Shown: piece after piece, positions 10,146 to 19,011 of the stretch
How the letters are laid out: every line of letters begins with the position of its first letter
Position numbering within the stretch: the stretch's first letter is position 1
DNA from: Acidobacteriaceae bacterium
Lineage (GTDB): Bacteria > Acidobacteriota > Terriglobia > Terriglobales > Acidobacteriaceae
Direction of reading: 5' to 3'
DNA: 64,000 nt
Assembly: GCA_003132405.1 (NCBI GenBank)
Contig: PKXQ01000081.1
Location: 7,192-71,191 of the forward strand
Translations under genes and position numbers: made by a program
The notes under the pieces: generated by a model
The model's database searches: none
What the model saw: the letters and a program-made list of their open reading frames with translations, nothing else
What the model was told of the DNA's origin: nothing

Positions 10146-11441
10146 ATGAAATCAGCAACCCTCGTTCTCTTTCTCTCACTAACTGTCTACGCCTGCGCGC
10201 AGGCGCCAAGCACCAAAGAAGTCGACGCCGTCTATCCCGGCGCCCACGATTTGTACATCGATCTTCATCGGAATCCAGAACTCTCCTCGCACGAAACCCA
10301 GACCGCCGCGAAACTCGCCACTCGCTTGCGCAGCCTCGGCTACGAAGTCACCGAAGGAGTCGGCGGCACTGGCGTAGTCGCTATTCTGAAAAACGGCGCT
10401 GGCCCCACCGTCATGCTCCGCACCGAACTCGACGCGCTTCCCGTCGAAGAGAAAACCGGCCTCCCCTACGCCAGCAAAGTGCACACCAAAGATGACTCCG
10501 GACGCGACGTCCCCGTCATGCACGCCTGCGGTCACGATCTGCACATGGCATCGCTCGTAGCGACAGCGGCAATCATGGCGCACAGCAAAGACACATGGCA
10601 CGGCACGTTGATGCTGATCGGCCAGCCCGCCGAAGAAACCATATCTGGCGCCAAGGCCATGATCGCCGACGGCCTGTTCACGCGATTTCCAAAGCCAGAT
10701 GTCGGCATCGCCCTTCACGTCGGCAATGGCCTTCCCGCGGGCCAGATCGGCATCACCCCAGGCATCTACAACACCAACGCCGATTCCCTTCGGATCACGA
10801 TCTACGGCAAAGGCGGCCACGGATCCGCGCCTCAGGCGACGATCGATCCCATCGTGATCGCGGCGCGCACGGTTCTCGCTCTCCAAACCATCGTCTCCCG
10901 CGAAGTAAAACCCGGAGAGATGGCCGTAGTGACAGTTGGCTACATCCGCGCTGGCACGAAAAATAACATCATCCCCGATCAGGCCGAACTCGGCCTTACC
11001 GTGCGAACTTACAAAGCAGAAGTACGCAAACAGGTTCTAGCCGCGATCACGCGCATCGCCAAAGCCGAAGCCGTCGCCGGCGGCGCGCAGCAGGAAACTC
11101 TGATCGAGCATTACGAATCGACCGACTCCGTTTACAACGATCCCCATCTCGCCGATCGCCTGAGAGCGCCGCTCGAGGCCGCGCTGGGAAAAGACAACGT
11201 CATCACCACCGATCCCATCACGCCGTCCGAGGACTATGCCTTCTTCATCGAGCAGGGTGTCCCGTCGCTCTACATGAGCCTCGGAGGCGCCGACCCGCAG
11301 AAGTATGCCGAAAGCAAAACGTCCGGCAACACGCTCCCCTCCAATCACTCGCCCTACTTCGCGCCCGATGTAGATCCCGCGCTCCGCTCAGGCATTAAGG
11401 CCGAAGTCGCCGTGTTGCGTAACCTGCTAAATGGCGCTTAG
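10146..11441 (+). CDS. M20 family amidohydrolase, exported
   Basis: Zinc metallo-amidohydrolase of the M20D group (hippurate/aminoacylase/IAA-amino-acid hydrolase type). It has an N-terminal signal peptide (MKSATLVLFLSLTVYACAQ), so it works outside the cytoplasm. Core motifs: RTELDALPVEEKTGLPYAS, HACGHDLHMA with metal ligands, GQPAEETISGAKAM with the catalytic Glu pair, and a C-terminal SEDYAFF. The dimerisation lid lies between about residues 195 and 310. The 431-residue length is normal. The exact N-acyl substrate is unknown. The next gene begins within or just beyond its stop. Confidence 0.9.
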   Translation: MKSATLVLFLSLTVYACAQAPSTKEVDAVYPGAHDLYIDLHRNPELSSHETQTAAKLATRLRSLGYEVTEGVGGTGVVAILKNGAGPTVMLRTELDALPVEEKTGLPYASKVHTKDDSGRDVPVMHACGHDLHMASLVATAAIMAHSKDTWHGTLMLIGQPAEETISGAKAMIADGLFTRFPKPDVGIALHVGNGLPAGQIGITPGIYNTNADSLRITIYGKGGHGSAPQATIDPIVIAARTVLALQTIVSREVKPGEMAVVTVGYIRAGTKNNIIPDQAELGLTVRTYKAEVRKQVLAAITRIAKAEAVAGGAQQETLIEHYESTDSVYNDPHLADRLRAPLEAALGKDNVITTDPITPSEDYAFFIEQGVPSLYMSLGGADPQKYAESKTSGNTLPSNHSPYFAPDVDPALRSGIKAEVAVLRNLLNGA

Positions 11442-11443
11442 CG

Positions 11444-11475
11444 ATGGCCCGATGACCCGATCACCCTATGACCCG
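11444..11475 (+). repeat. Degenerate octamer array before the EamA gene
   Basis: Four 8-base units of consensus ATGACCCG (variants ATGGCCCG, ATCACCCT) end exactly at the ATG at 11476. The array creates several alternative ATG codons, leaving the true start of the EamA gene ambiguous. Confidence 0.65.
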
Positions 11476-12429
11476 ATGCTTACCGCTCCCACCAGCCGAT
11501 GGAAAATCATCCTCGCCTTCGGGCTGGTCTATGTTTTTTGGGGTTCCACATATCTCGGCATCGGCATCGCCGTCGAAGAGATTCCTCCCGGCCTGATGTG
11601 CGCCACGCGTTTTCTGATCGCCGGCACCGCGATGCTGGCCTATTGCGCCTTGACCGGACGCCGCATCAAATTTTCGACGCGCCAGCTCAGCCATTTCGCC
11701 GCCGTCGGCATTCTGCTTCTGATGGGCGGCAATCTCACACTCTCCTACGCCGAGCTTATCGTTCCCACCGGCCTGGCCGCACTGCTGATCGCCGTGACGC
11801 CACTCTGGTTTCTCGTGCTCGATAGCCTGTTGCTCGGCGACCATCACATTTCCCGCCGCGGCAAACTCGGCCTCGCGATCGGCATCGCTGGCGTGCTCGT
11901 TCTCATCCTTCCCGATCTCCGCCATGACAGTTCCCTAGGCCATCGCGAGCTTTGGTGGTCCCTCGCCTTGCAACTAGGATCATTCAGTTGGGCGTTCGGT
12001 TCGGTGCTCTCAAAAAAATGGCAGACCGCGGCGGCCGATCCCTTCAGCGCCATCGCCTGGCAGGTGTTCTTCGCGGGAATTGCAAATCTGATTTTCGCGC
12101 TAGTAATAGAAAAGCCATCCTCCGCCACATGGACGTTCCGCGGAGTGGCTGCGATTCTCTACCTGGTCGTGTGCGGTTCCTTCATCGGCTACACCGCCTA
12201 CATCTGGCTCCTGCAGCACGTTCCCACCTCGAAAGTTTCCACCTATGCTTATGTCAATCCCGTAGTCGCCCTTTTTCTCGGATGGCTGGTCCTCCACGAG
12301 CGCATCGACCGCTACATCGCCCTGGGCAGCGCCATCATCATAGCCTCGGTGGTGCTTGTAACCAGCGCGAAGGTCTCAACGCGGAGTGCGGCGGAAGAAG
12401 TTCCCGCGGTTGAAGCTGCGGGAGATTGA
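11476..12429 (+). CDS. EamA/DMT-family exporter (YedA-like)
   Basis: An inner-membrane drug/metabolite transporter of ten helices made of two EamA repeats. The first repeat begins WKIILAFGLVYVFWGSTYLGI, and the hallmark ATRFLIAG and LIAVTPLWFLVLD segments follow. The second repeat contains GFIGYT-like GSFIGYTAYIWLL and YAYVNPVVALFLGWL. Likely cargo is an amino acid or metabolite, as in YedA/RhtA relatives, but this is not determinable. The open frame can start at 11431 (overlapping the M20 stop); I choose 11476 because the intervening bases are an octamer repeat and the first helix then starts at residue 8. Confidence 0.88.
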   Translation: MLTAPTSRWKIILAFGLVYVFWGSTYLGIGIAVEEIPPGLMCATRFLIAGTAMLAYCALTGRRIKFSTRQLSHFAAVGILLLMGGNLTLSYAELIVPTGLAALLIAVTPLWFLVLDSLLLGDHHISRRGKLGLAIGIAGVLVLILPDLRHDSSLGHRELWWSLALQLGSFSWAFGSVLSKKWQTAAADPFSAIAWQVFFAGIANLIFALVIEKPSSATWTFRGVAAILYLVVCGSFIGYTAYIWLLQHVPTSKVSTYAYVNPVVALFLGWLVLHERIDRYIALGSAIIIASVVLVTSAKVSTRSAAEEVPAVEAAGD

Positions 12430-12519
12430 GGAGGGGGAGCCGGTTGCTAAACAGGGCAAGAGATTTTCCGCGAGACTTTCACCAATGATCGGAGCAAACT
12501 TACACCGAAGAACTAAGAA

Positions 12520-13110
12520 ATGGCGGCTAATGAGCCAAAACCAAAAAGCACGGGTGCCCCTTACGACCCACTCGACCTCAAGACGCTCGCCGAAAGCATG
12601 GCAAAGGTTGTTTTGGAACAACCCGTCCACCCGCTAGCCCAGGTTCCCGCCTTTGAAGGAGCTGGCGTGTACATCATCTACTACACAGGAAGCTACGAGC
12701 CGTATAAGTCAATTGCACAAAAGAACAAGGGCCAGAAGTGGGAGCAGCCCATATACGTGGGGGAGGCCGCTCGAAAGGGCGGCAGAAAAGGCGGTGTCTT
12801 AGTTGAAGGACCAGCAGGAAAAGTTCTCTTCAACAGGCTGAAGAATCACCTCGACTCGATTCGAAACACGAAGAACCTCAAGGCCGACGATTTCTGGTGC
12901 AGATACCTAGCGATAAAGGATTTCTTCATCCCGCTTTGCGAGTCCCTCCTGATCGACCGGTACATTCCAATCTGGAACAAGGTCATCGATGGATTCGGCA
13001 ACAAGGTCGTGGGCGCCGGACGGGAACAAAGTCGAACCGTCTACGTCAGCGGGGCCGAGCATCCGGGAACCCCGAGGTTCAGCCCAATGCAGGACGGCTG
13101 CCCTCGATGA
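12520..13110 (+). CDS. Eco29kI-like GIY-YIG restriction endonuclease
   Basis: A 196-residue GIY-YIG nuclease resembling the Eco29kI family of type II enzymes (known members cut CCGCGG). The GIY part is GVYIIYYTG (residues 49-57) and the YIG part is PIYVGEA (77-83). Then come LFNRLKNH with catalytic-type R106 and H110, IPLCESLLIDRY with the metal-binding Glu (E141), and PIWNKVIDGFGN with N153. The position after YVG, usually Lys in this group, is Glu here. The usual C-terminal segment of the family is altered. The stop overlaps the start of the next nuclease gene (ATGA), so they are translationally coupled. No cognate methyltransferase is seen in the window. Confidence 0.82.
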   Translation: MAANEPKPKSTGAPYDPLDLKTLAESMAKVVLEQPVHPLAQVPAFEGAGVYIIYYTGSYEPYKSIAQKNKGQKWEQPIYVGEAARKGGRKGGVLVEGPAGKVLFNRLKNHLDSIRNTKNLKADDFWCRYLAIKDFFIPLCESLLIDRYIPIWNKVIDGFGNKVVGAGREQSRTVYVSGAEHPGTPRFSPMQDGCPR

Positions 13111-14108
13111 TTGAAGCGTTGGAGGTCGGACAGCTTTATTCAAACGAGGAGATATTTAAATCTCTCAAGGTGTCGAATGCCGGCGGCATTCGTCTCTCGT
13201 TGCGAGACAAAGCAATTCTAAGAGCGGTCATCATGACGTCAGTGCAGAATCTTCATGGGTCTGGCGAGAATCCGTACCACGACAGACTAGAGGGCGACAT
13301 CCTGACCTATACGGCGGCGGGGAAACTTGGCCAGCAGACGCTTGCGGGTGTAAACAGCCGGTTGATCGAGCAAAAAACATTCGATTTCCCCATCCATGGA
13401 TTTGTCTTAATTGCCAGCAGAAGAGATACGTCTGTCGGACCGAAGCGGTGGAAGTACCTTGGGTTGCTGGAATATCTTCGTCACTATCCGGACACGCAGC
13501 TCGATGCGGACGGCAAGGTTCGTAAGGTCTGGCTTTTCGAATTCAGAATTCATCATGAGCAGCCAGTCTTGCCGCTTGCTCATGACGCCGCCACCTCGGG
13601 CCAAGTACTAATGGCATCGAGACAGAGGATGGTCAGCACTTCTGACGATGACGAGATCGTCGACGAGAGCGTCCGCCCGCAAACTGAGAACGTCGAACGG
13701 ATTGAGCAGGTTCGCGGCAAGCTCTTAGCAATGGAGCCTAGGAGTTTCGAGTTTTTCATCAAGGATCTGCTCGTACATTGCGGCTTTTCAGACGTCTGCG
13801 TTACAAGATTCACCGCTGATGGCGGTGTCGACGTGAACGCCAGAACTGGCGGTCGGATTTGGATCTTTGAAAATACGCTAGTCCAGGTACAGGCGAAGCG
13901 TTGGTTGCATTCGGTCGGGCGTAAAGAAGTCGCCGAACTGCGCGGAAGCTTGCAGCCATTCGCGAGGGGCGCTGTCGTCACGACCAGCCACTTCTCCAAA
14001 GCGGCCATCAATGAAGCCAGCGAGGAAGGGAAAAATCCAATCGGCCTCGTAGACGGTTTTAGGCTGTCCAAGGTCGTGCTTGACGAGAAATTTCACTTAG
14101 CAGTGTGA
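13107..14108 (+). CDS. SRA-like + Mrr restriction nuclease
   Basis: A 333-residue two-domain protein. Residues 1-150 resemble the SRA/ASCH-like readers fused to restriction nucleases (GGIRLSLRDKAIL, YHDRLEGDILTYTAAGK, GQQTLAGVNSRL, then a beta-rich stretch ending VWLFEFRI). After an acidic linker (175-195), residues 205-333 are an Mrr-type PD-(D/E)xK domain: SFEFFIKDLLVHCGF, DGGVDVNA (D238/D242) and VQAKRW (Q262-x-K264). Mrr enzymes cut modified DNA, so this protein probably recognises methylated or otherwise modified sites. The start at 13107 is chosen because its ATG overlaps the upstream TGA and the longer frame reads through the other gene. Confidence 0.8.
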   Translation: MIEALEVGQLYSNEEIFKSLKVSNAGGIRLSLRDKAILRAVIMTSVQNLHGSGENPYHDRLEGDILTYTAAGKLGQQTLAGVNSRLIEQKTFDFPIHGFVLIASRRDTSVGPKRWKYLGLLEYLRHYPDTQLDADGKVRKVWLFEFRIHHEQPVLPLAHDAATSGQVLMASRQRMVSTSDDDEIVDESVRPQTENVERIEQVRGKLLAMEPRSFEFFIKDLLVHCGFSDVCVTRFTADGGVDVNARTGGRIWIFENTLVQVQAKRWLHSVGRKEVAELRGSLQPFARGAVVTTSHFSKAAINEASEEGKNPIGLVDGFRLSKVVLDEKFHLAV

Positions 14109-14139
14109 CCCGTTAAGTGGCGGGGGCGGCGGGGGTCGT

Positions 14140-14754
14140 TTACCCCTTTTCCTCACCAGTCAGTTCGTCCTCATCAAACTCGTCCGCACCGGCCTCGAAG
14201 CTCCGCCCGGTGACGCCAACGGAGCTTGCTGCCTGCTCGTCAACCGTCATGCCCAAGAATTTCCTGCGCGCCAGTCTTGCGGCCGCCCGGCTACCGCCTC
14301 CGGTCGTCACCTCTATGTCATACTCCTGCGTCTCCCGCACTCGAACCACGTGTACAACGGCAATATCGGTTATCGTTAGTGGCATTTCTGAATGCGTCCT
14401 CCCGCTCGTTAAAGATGCGCGCCGTAAAACTTTTCTAAGGCTCCGCAAGTTCTTCAAGTCGCGGAGGCGATTCTCTGTTAACTGCGGCACCCAAAAGCTC
14501 AATCTTGACTTTGGAAGTCTAGCGAGGCTGCATCTAGGATGGCGATGCCAGAAACAACCGTGCACAAAAATCACTTTTTTCAGCCCGGCGAAAACCAAGT
14601 CTGGTTTGCCAGGGAGATCCGCACGATGTAGCCGATACCTGTATCCAGCCCCGTGAACTAATCGTCGCACAAGCAGTTCCGGTTTGGTATCCCGGTTCCG
14701 GATTAGGGACATCCTCAGGCTGCGCTCCTTGCGGCTGAGCGTGTCCATCGCCAT
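14140..14754 (-). CDS. vsr: Vsr mismatch endonuclease with abnormal C-terminus
   Basis: Residues 8-108 match Vsr, which nicks next to T:G mismatches left by deamination of 5-methylcytosine: RSLRMSLIRNRDTKPE, LPGKPDLVF (catalytic-type D52), VIFVHGCFWHRH (H65, W69, H70) and RDLKNLRSLRK. At about residue 108 the similarity stops. The expected (L)GWRVLVVWECE core strand is missing and an unrelated 95-residue tail follows, ending in a very acidic stretch. The tail contains an internal Met (SEMPLTITD), so it may be a separate short protein joined to Vsr by deletion. The gene converges on the nuclease pair. Activity is doubtful. Confidence 0.7.
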   Translation of the reverse strand: MAMDTLSRKERSLRMSLIRNRDTKPELLVRRLVHGAGYRYRLHRADLPGKPDLVFAGLKKVIFVHGCFWHRHPRCSLARLPKSRLSFWVPQLTENRLRDLKNLRSLRKVLRRASLTSGRTHSEMPLTITDIAVVHVVRVRETQEYDIEVTTGGGSRAAARLARRKFLGMTVDEQAASSVGVTGRSFEAGADEFDEDELTGEEKG

Positions 14755-14916
14755 CCTCTTCCAGCATTGGGACGGGCAAATTCAGCCTCAGCCCCCCTAA
14801 GGCTCCCGCAGCTAGGTGCCGCACCCATTCGCGCTTTTCGCGAAGCAGTAGCGTTGGCACAATCTTACTGAGATCGTGGTCGCAGTCAAGTTGAATTTCT
14901 GCGGTTGGGTCCGCAG

Positions 14917-15630
14917 TTATTCTTCCGGTTCTTCGGCGTCGTTGACGACGTCCACGACGCGGCTCCGGATAGAGAACACCACCTTCGGGTCGTCGCCATG
15001 CTGAAAAGTTACGCGCACGGGCGCGCGCTCCCAAGTCGGCGCGGGACACTCCGAGTCAGGTTCATCGCCCCCGCTAGGGGCGCCAGCATCTTTTTTCAGT
15101 ATCGGCTTCCGGCGTCCTACCTGGGCGACGACCGCATAAAGTTTTTTTCCGTCTTCCGACACGCCGCAATACGCGACGTAGTCGCGATACCAACTCGCCG
15201 TCGAATAGAAGGGATCAAACTCGGGAAGGTTTAGCTGCGAGACGCGTCTCGTGAGGCGGTCGACCAGGAGCCATCCGCCGCGCTGCCACTGCCAATAAGC
15301 GCCATTGATCTTAGCGTCCGCGTTTTCGCCAGGCAACGCATCATTCACGCGAAAAGCGCGCCGCACCACGAACAGGCGATCCGTAAGTTCATGCGGATTT
15401 CCGATCGTATATTCCTTCAGCCGCGTATCCACAAACAGCGCTCGCACCTTCAAGTCGATGAGCTTTTGCCCTGTAGCATTCGGCCATTTAGCAGAAATCC
15501 ATTTCCCGAAAGTGATGACATGCGGTTTCGCAACCGCTGCGCATTGGCTCCCCAGCATGCAGACCATCACAAACATCAAAAGCCATATCGGCAAGAATTT
15601 CCGCAACATGCTGAGAGACTGCCATAACAT
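14917..15630 (-). CDS. Exported protein of unknown function
   Basis: A 237-residue protein with a signal peptide (hydrophobic stretch LPIWLLMFVMVCMLGSQCAA) and a mature part rich in beta-type alternation (YWQWQRGGWLLVDRLTRR, SWYRDYVAYCGVSEDGKKLYAVVAQVGRR) that could be one or two propeller-like blades. It ends in an acidic tail. I recognise no named family. An in-frame ATG at 15609 gives a tidier signal peptide. It is transcribed towards vsr but separated from it by 162 bases. Confidence 0.75.
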   Translation of the reverse strand: MLWQSLSMLRKFLPIWLLMFVMVCMLGSQCAAVAKPHVITFGKWISAKWPNATGQKLIDLKVRALFVDTRLKEYTIGNPHELTDRLFVVRRAFRVNDALPGENADAKINGAYWQWQRGGWLLVDRLTRRVSQLNLPEFDPFYSTASWYRDYVAYCGVSEDGKKLYAVVAQVGRRKPILKKDAGAPSGGDEPDSECPAPTWERAPVRVTFQHGDDPKVVFSIRSRVVDVVNDAEEPEE

Positions 15631-15795
15631 TCATGATCGCCGCCATGATGCCTGAACATCGAAAATGTTCAGTTTCGAGTGAAAGAAACCGCAGGCGGCA
15701 GCTTCATTTCTCAAACCCCGCTGGCGCAGTTCAAGCCAGTGTGGGAAACTGGAATCACAGCAACCCGCACCGCTGGCCAGGAAGCGAGTGAATCC

Positions 15796-16818
15796 ATGGT
15801 TTACCCACCACGAGAGCGCCGGACAACTTTTTCGCCGCAATCGAGCTCTTATGCCTGTATGGGCGATCTAGTGGTGGGGCGCCGCAAGCAGTCGATCCTC
15901 GTTGTCGACGACAATGCAGTCAACGCCGCCTTGCTCAAGGAATTGTTGTCGAGTCGCGGCTACAACACAACCGCCGTTCAGAATGCCGCCGCAGCCGAGG
16001 CCGAAATTCGCCGCGAACCCCCCGACCTGATTCTGCTCGACGTAATCATGCCCGGCAAGACTGGCTACGAACTGTGCCGTGAACTCAAAGACGATTCGGA
16101 GACGCGCCTCATTCCCATTGTCATGATCACCGGTCTCAGCGCTCGCGAAGATCGCCTCAAGGGCATCGAAGCCGGAGCCGACGATTTTTTGACCAAGCCC
16201 ATCTACTCCGAGGAACTGTTCGCTCGTGTAAATTCGCTGCTCAAGTTGAAGGAATTCACCGACGAACTGGAAACCGCCGATTCGGTTCTATGCACATTGG
16301 GACTGAGCGTAGAGGCTAGAGATCCTTACACCGAAGGCCACTGCGAGCGACTGGCACGGGACGCCACCGATCTCGGACGTTTTCTTGGCGTAGGAGAAGA
16401 GTCGCTGGTCGCCCTCAGCCGCGGGGGCTACCTGCACGACTTGGGAAAAATCGCCGTGCCCGATGAAATCCTGAAGAAGGGAAGCGATCTGACTCCGGCG
16501 GAGTGGCAGATCATGAAGCAGCATCCTGTCACCGGAGAATCGATTTGCCGTCCGCTGAAGTCGCTGCGCCTCGTGCTTCCCATCATCCGCCATCATCACG
16601 AGCACTCCGACGGCAGCGGCTATCCCGATGGTTTGCGCAGCGGCGAGATCCCGCTGCTGCCACGCATTCTGCAGGTAGTCGATATTTACGATGCGCTGCG
16701 CACCGCGCGCCCATATAAGGCAGCGTTGAGCCACGATCAAGCCGCTGCGACTATGCGAGCCGAGGCCGAGGCGGACTCTGGGATGAAGAGTTGGTCGCGG
16801 AATTCTTCGGCATGCTAG
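15796..16818 (+). CDS. REC + HD-GYP response regulator, frameshifted 3' end
   Basis: A receiver domain (SILVVDDNAVNAALL, phospho-acceptor Asp in LILLDVIMPG, Lys in LTKPI) followed by an HD-GYP domain (GGYLHDLGKIAVPDE for HD, HHEHSDGSGYPDGL for GYP). Such proteins hydrolyse cyclic di-GMP under two-component control. The frame runs upstream to a GTG at 15679, but the ATG at 15796 has a nearby AGGAAG and fits better; 15859 is also possible. Near 16760-16773 the natural C-terminus (GLWDEELVAEFFGML) continues in another frame up to a TAG at 16841, so a one-base shift replaces the last helix by an unrelated tail. Confidence 0.8.
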   Translation: MVYPPRERRTTFSPQSSSYACMGDLVVGRRKQSILVVDDNAVNAALLKELLSSRGYNTTAVQNAAAAEAEIRREPPDLILLDVIMPGKTGYELCRELKDDSETRLIPIVMITGLSAREDRLKGIEAGADDFLTKPIYSEELFARVNSLLKLKEFTDELETADSVLCTLGLSVEARDPYTEGHCERLARDATDLGRFLGVGEESLVALSRGGYLHDLGKIAVPDEILKKGSDLTPAEWQIMKQHPVTGESICRPLKSLRLVLPIIRHHHEHSDGSGYPDGLRSGEIPLLPRILQVVDIYDALRTARPYKAALSHDQAAATMRAEAEADSGMKSWSRNSSAC

Positions 16819-16860
16819 ACAAGCGCCAGCAAGTGGCATAGTCATTCGACGGATGGACTT

Positions 16861-17610
16861 TTGAGCTACAGCTTCGTAATCCCCGCATATAACGAAGGCG
16901 TGCGCCTGCGCCCGACGCTCCATGCTCTCATTCGCCACATCCAGGAGCAGAACTGGGATGCGGAGATTCTCGTCGTCAATGACGGATCGACCGACGATAC
17001 CGCGCAAATCGTTCGCGAATATGGCAAGGCGCATCCGCAAGTGCTGCTCGTGGAAAACCCCGGCAACCGCGGCAAAGGTTTCAGCGTGCGTAACGGCATG
17101 TTGCATGCCCACGGCGACATCTGCCTGTTTTCCGACGCCGACCTTTCTTCGCCCATAACCGAGGCGCAGAAGCTCTTCGACGCGATCGCTCATGGCGCCG
17201 ACATCGCCATTGGCTCGCGCTGGCTGCGGGCGGAATTGCAAACCGAGCGGCAGCCCCTCTATCGGCAGGCTTTCGGACGCATCTACAATCTGGTGTTGCG
17301 CGTATTTCTGGGCTTGCGTTTCGCCGATACACAGTGCGGATTCAAAGCCTTCCGCCGCGACGCTGCGCAACGCATTTTTCCTCTACAGAGAATTGAACGC
17401 TGGGGCTTCGATCCCGAGATCCTTTTTCTAGCGCGCCGCGCCGGCCTGCGTGTCGAAGAAGTCCCGGTTCTCTGGGCACACAGCGAGGGAACCCGCCTGC
17501 ATCCCTTCCGCGACGGACTGCGCATGTTCCTGGAAGTGATAAGAATCCGCTGGTACGCGATCGCCGGCAATTACGCCGCGGACGCAGTGCCCTCGCCGGA
17601 AAAAATGTGA
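16861..17610 (+). CDS. Family 2 glycosyltransferase (dolichyl-P-glucose synthase-like)
   Basis: A 249-residue GT2 enzyme starting at TTG. YSFVIPAYNEGVRL and VVNDGSTDDTA form the nucleotide-sugar site, LFSDADLSSP is the DxD-type metal motif, and GIGSRW-like IAIGSRWLR plus DTQCGFKAF is characteristic of polyprenyl/dolichyl-phosphate glucosyl- or mannosyltransferases. It should transfer a sugar to a lipid phosphate at the inner membrane face. There is no C-terminal membrane helix. It follows the HD-GYP gene closely and may share its transcript. Confidence 0.85.
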   Translation: MSYSFVIPAYNEGVRLRPTLHALIRHIQEQNWDAEILVVNDGSTDDTAQIVREYGKAHPQVLLVENPGNRGKGFSVRNGMLHAHGDICLFSDADLSSPITEAQKLFDAIAHGADIAIGSRWLRAELQTERQPLYRQAFGRIYNLVLRVFLGLRFADTQCGFKAFRRDAAQRIFPLQRIERWGFDPEILFLARRAGLRVEEVPVLWAHSEGTRLHPFRDGLRMFLEVIRIRWYAIAGNYAADAVPSPEKM

Positions 17611-17653
17611 GATTTAGCGCCGCGGTTCCGCACAAAGTCGTGAGACCCTCGGC

Positions 17654-18757
17654 TCATGAAGCACCTTGTCCGCTCGTGCCAGCGGCCAGTCGCACGAACT
17701 CCGCAATCTGCCCACCCATTTCCTCCGTCGTAACGGCCCGCTCCCCATTTCGCGTCAGATCGCGCGTGCGAAAGCCCCCCATCAGCGTCGATGTAACCCC
17801 GGCCTCCACGCACTCGGCTTCCTTCGGCAAATTAAAAGTATGGCGGAGCATCAGCGCCACAGAAAGAATGGCGCCCAACGGATTGGCAATGCCCCGCCCG
17901 GCAATGTCAGGCGCTGATCCGTGCACCGGTTCATACAGGCCCACCGCCCCTCCAAGGCTGGCTGAAGCGAGCAGCCCGAGCGATCCGACGACCCCGCCCG
18001 CCTGATCGGAGAGAATGTCGCCAAACATATTCTCCGTGAGAATGACATCAAAGTCGGTTGGCTTGAGGGCGAGCGACATGGCGGCCGAGTCCACGTACAT
18101 GTGCGAGAGATCGACGCCGGGAAAGTCGCATGCAACGCTGGTCACGACTTCACGCCAAAGGCGCGAGCACTCCAAAACATTTGACTTATCGACCGAGAGG
18201 AGTCGCCGCCGCCGGGTGAGCGCGAGTTGAAACGCGACGCGAGCGATCCGATCGATCTCCGCCTCGCTGTAACGCATGGTGTTCAACGCATGGCGTTCGC
18301 CGCGATTGCCTTCAATGGACCGAGGTTGCCCGAAATACAATCCTCCCAGCAACTCGCGCACGATGAGAATATCCGTGCCCTTGACAATCTCTTCCCGCAG
18401 CGGCGAGCAGGCTGCGAGCGCTGGATAATAAACCGCGGGACGTAGATTGGCGAAAGCTCCGAGTTCTTGCCGCAGGCGCAGCAGTCCGGCTTCCGGGCGA
18501 CGTTCGCGAGGATTCTGATCGAACGCCGGACTCCCCACGGCTCCGAGCAGCACGGCATGCGAAGCGAGACAGGCCTGAATCGTGGCGTCCGGCAAGGGAT
18601 TCCCATACTTTGCCAGGGCGACGCCGCCAATTTCCTTTTCGTCAAGCTCCAGATCGTGGCCAAAACCGCTCGCCACTTCTTCCAGTACGCAAATTGCCTG
18701 CGAAGTAACTTCAGGACCGATTCCGTCGCCGGGGAGAGATGTGACGCGGAGTTGCAT
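17654..18757 (-). CDS. leuB: 3-isopropylmalate dehydrogenase
   Basis: NAD-dependent oxidative decarboxylation of 3-isopropylmalate in leucine synthesis. The 367-residue length is normal. Start LRVTSLPGDGIGPEV; substrate loop LRQELGAFANLRPA; RELLGGLYFG; DKSNVLECSRLWREV; the NAD/metal segment VILTENMFGDILSDQAGGVVGSLG; and YEPVHGSAPDIAGRGIANP. It lies downstream of leuA on the same strand, 254 bases away, and converges on the GT2 gene. leuCD are not in the window. Confidence 0.96.
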   Translation of the reverse strand: MQLRVTSLPGDGIGPEVTSQAICVLEEVASGFGHDLELDEKEIGGVALAKYGNPLPDATIQACLASHAVLLGAVGSPAFDQNPRERRPEAGLLRLRQELGAFANLRPAVYYPALAACSPLREEIVKGTDILIVRELLGGLYFGQPRSIEGNRGERHALNTMRYSEAEIDRIARVAFQLALTRRRRLLSVDKSNVLECSRLWREVVTSVACDFPGVDLSHMYVDSAAMSLALKPTDFDVILTENMFGDILSDQAGGVVGSLGLLASASLGGAVGLYEPVHGSAPDIAGRGIANPLGAILSVALMLRHTFNLPKEAECVEAGVTSTLMGGFRTRDLTRNGERAVTTEEMGGQIAEFVRLAAGTSGQGAS

Positions 18758-19011
18758 GAATTCCTTGCTCGACTAACCGTTTATTTCCAAACTCCGACTT
18801 ATGACACAATTATGACCGGCATTCGGGAGAACTTGCAGTGTCCAGCATCTCAGCCGCGAGTGAGCGTCGTCACATTTTCAGAAAAGCCAGGATCTCGTGA
18901 AGTCGCGGCAACGTCTACGAACGAATCGATAATATATGCAGAAAGGGAGTCTGGGCAGTGCGTTCGGCAGTTTTACATTTCTCTACGTGTGAGGAATTAA
19001 ACCCCTCAAAG

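Noticed and set aside
14534..15049. 171-codon open frame upstream of and overlapping vsr
   Set aside because: Arg/Gly-rich shadow; considered as a methyltransferase remnant, but no PC, ENV or QxRxR motif is visible.
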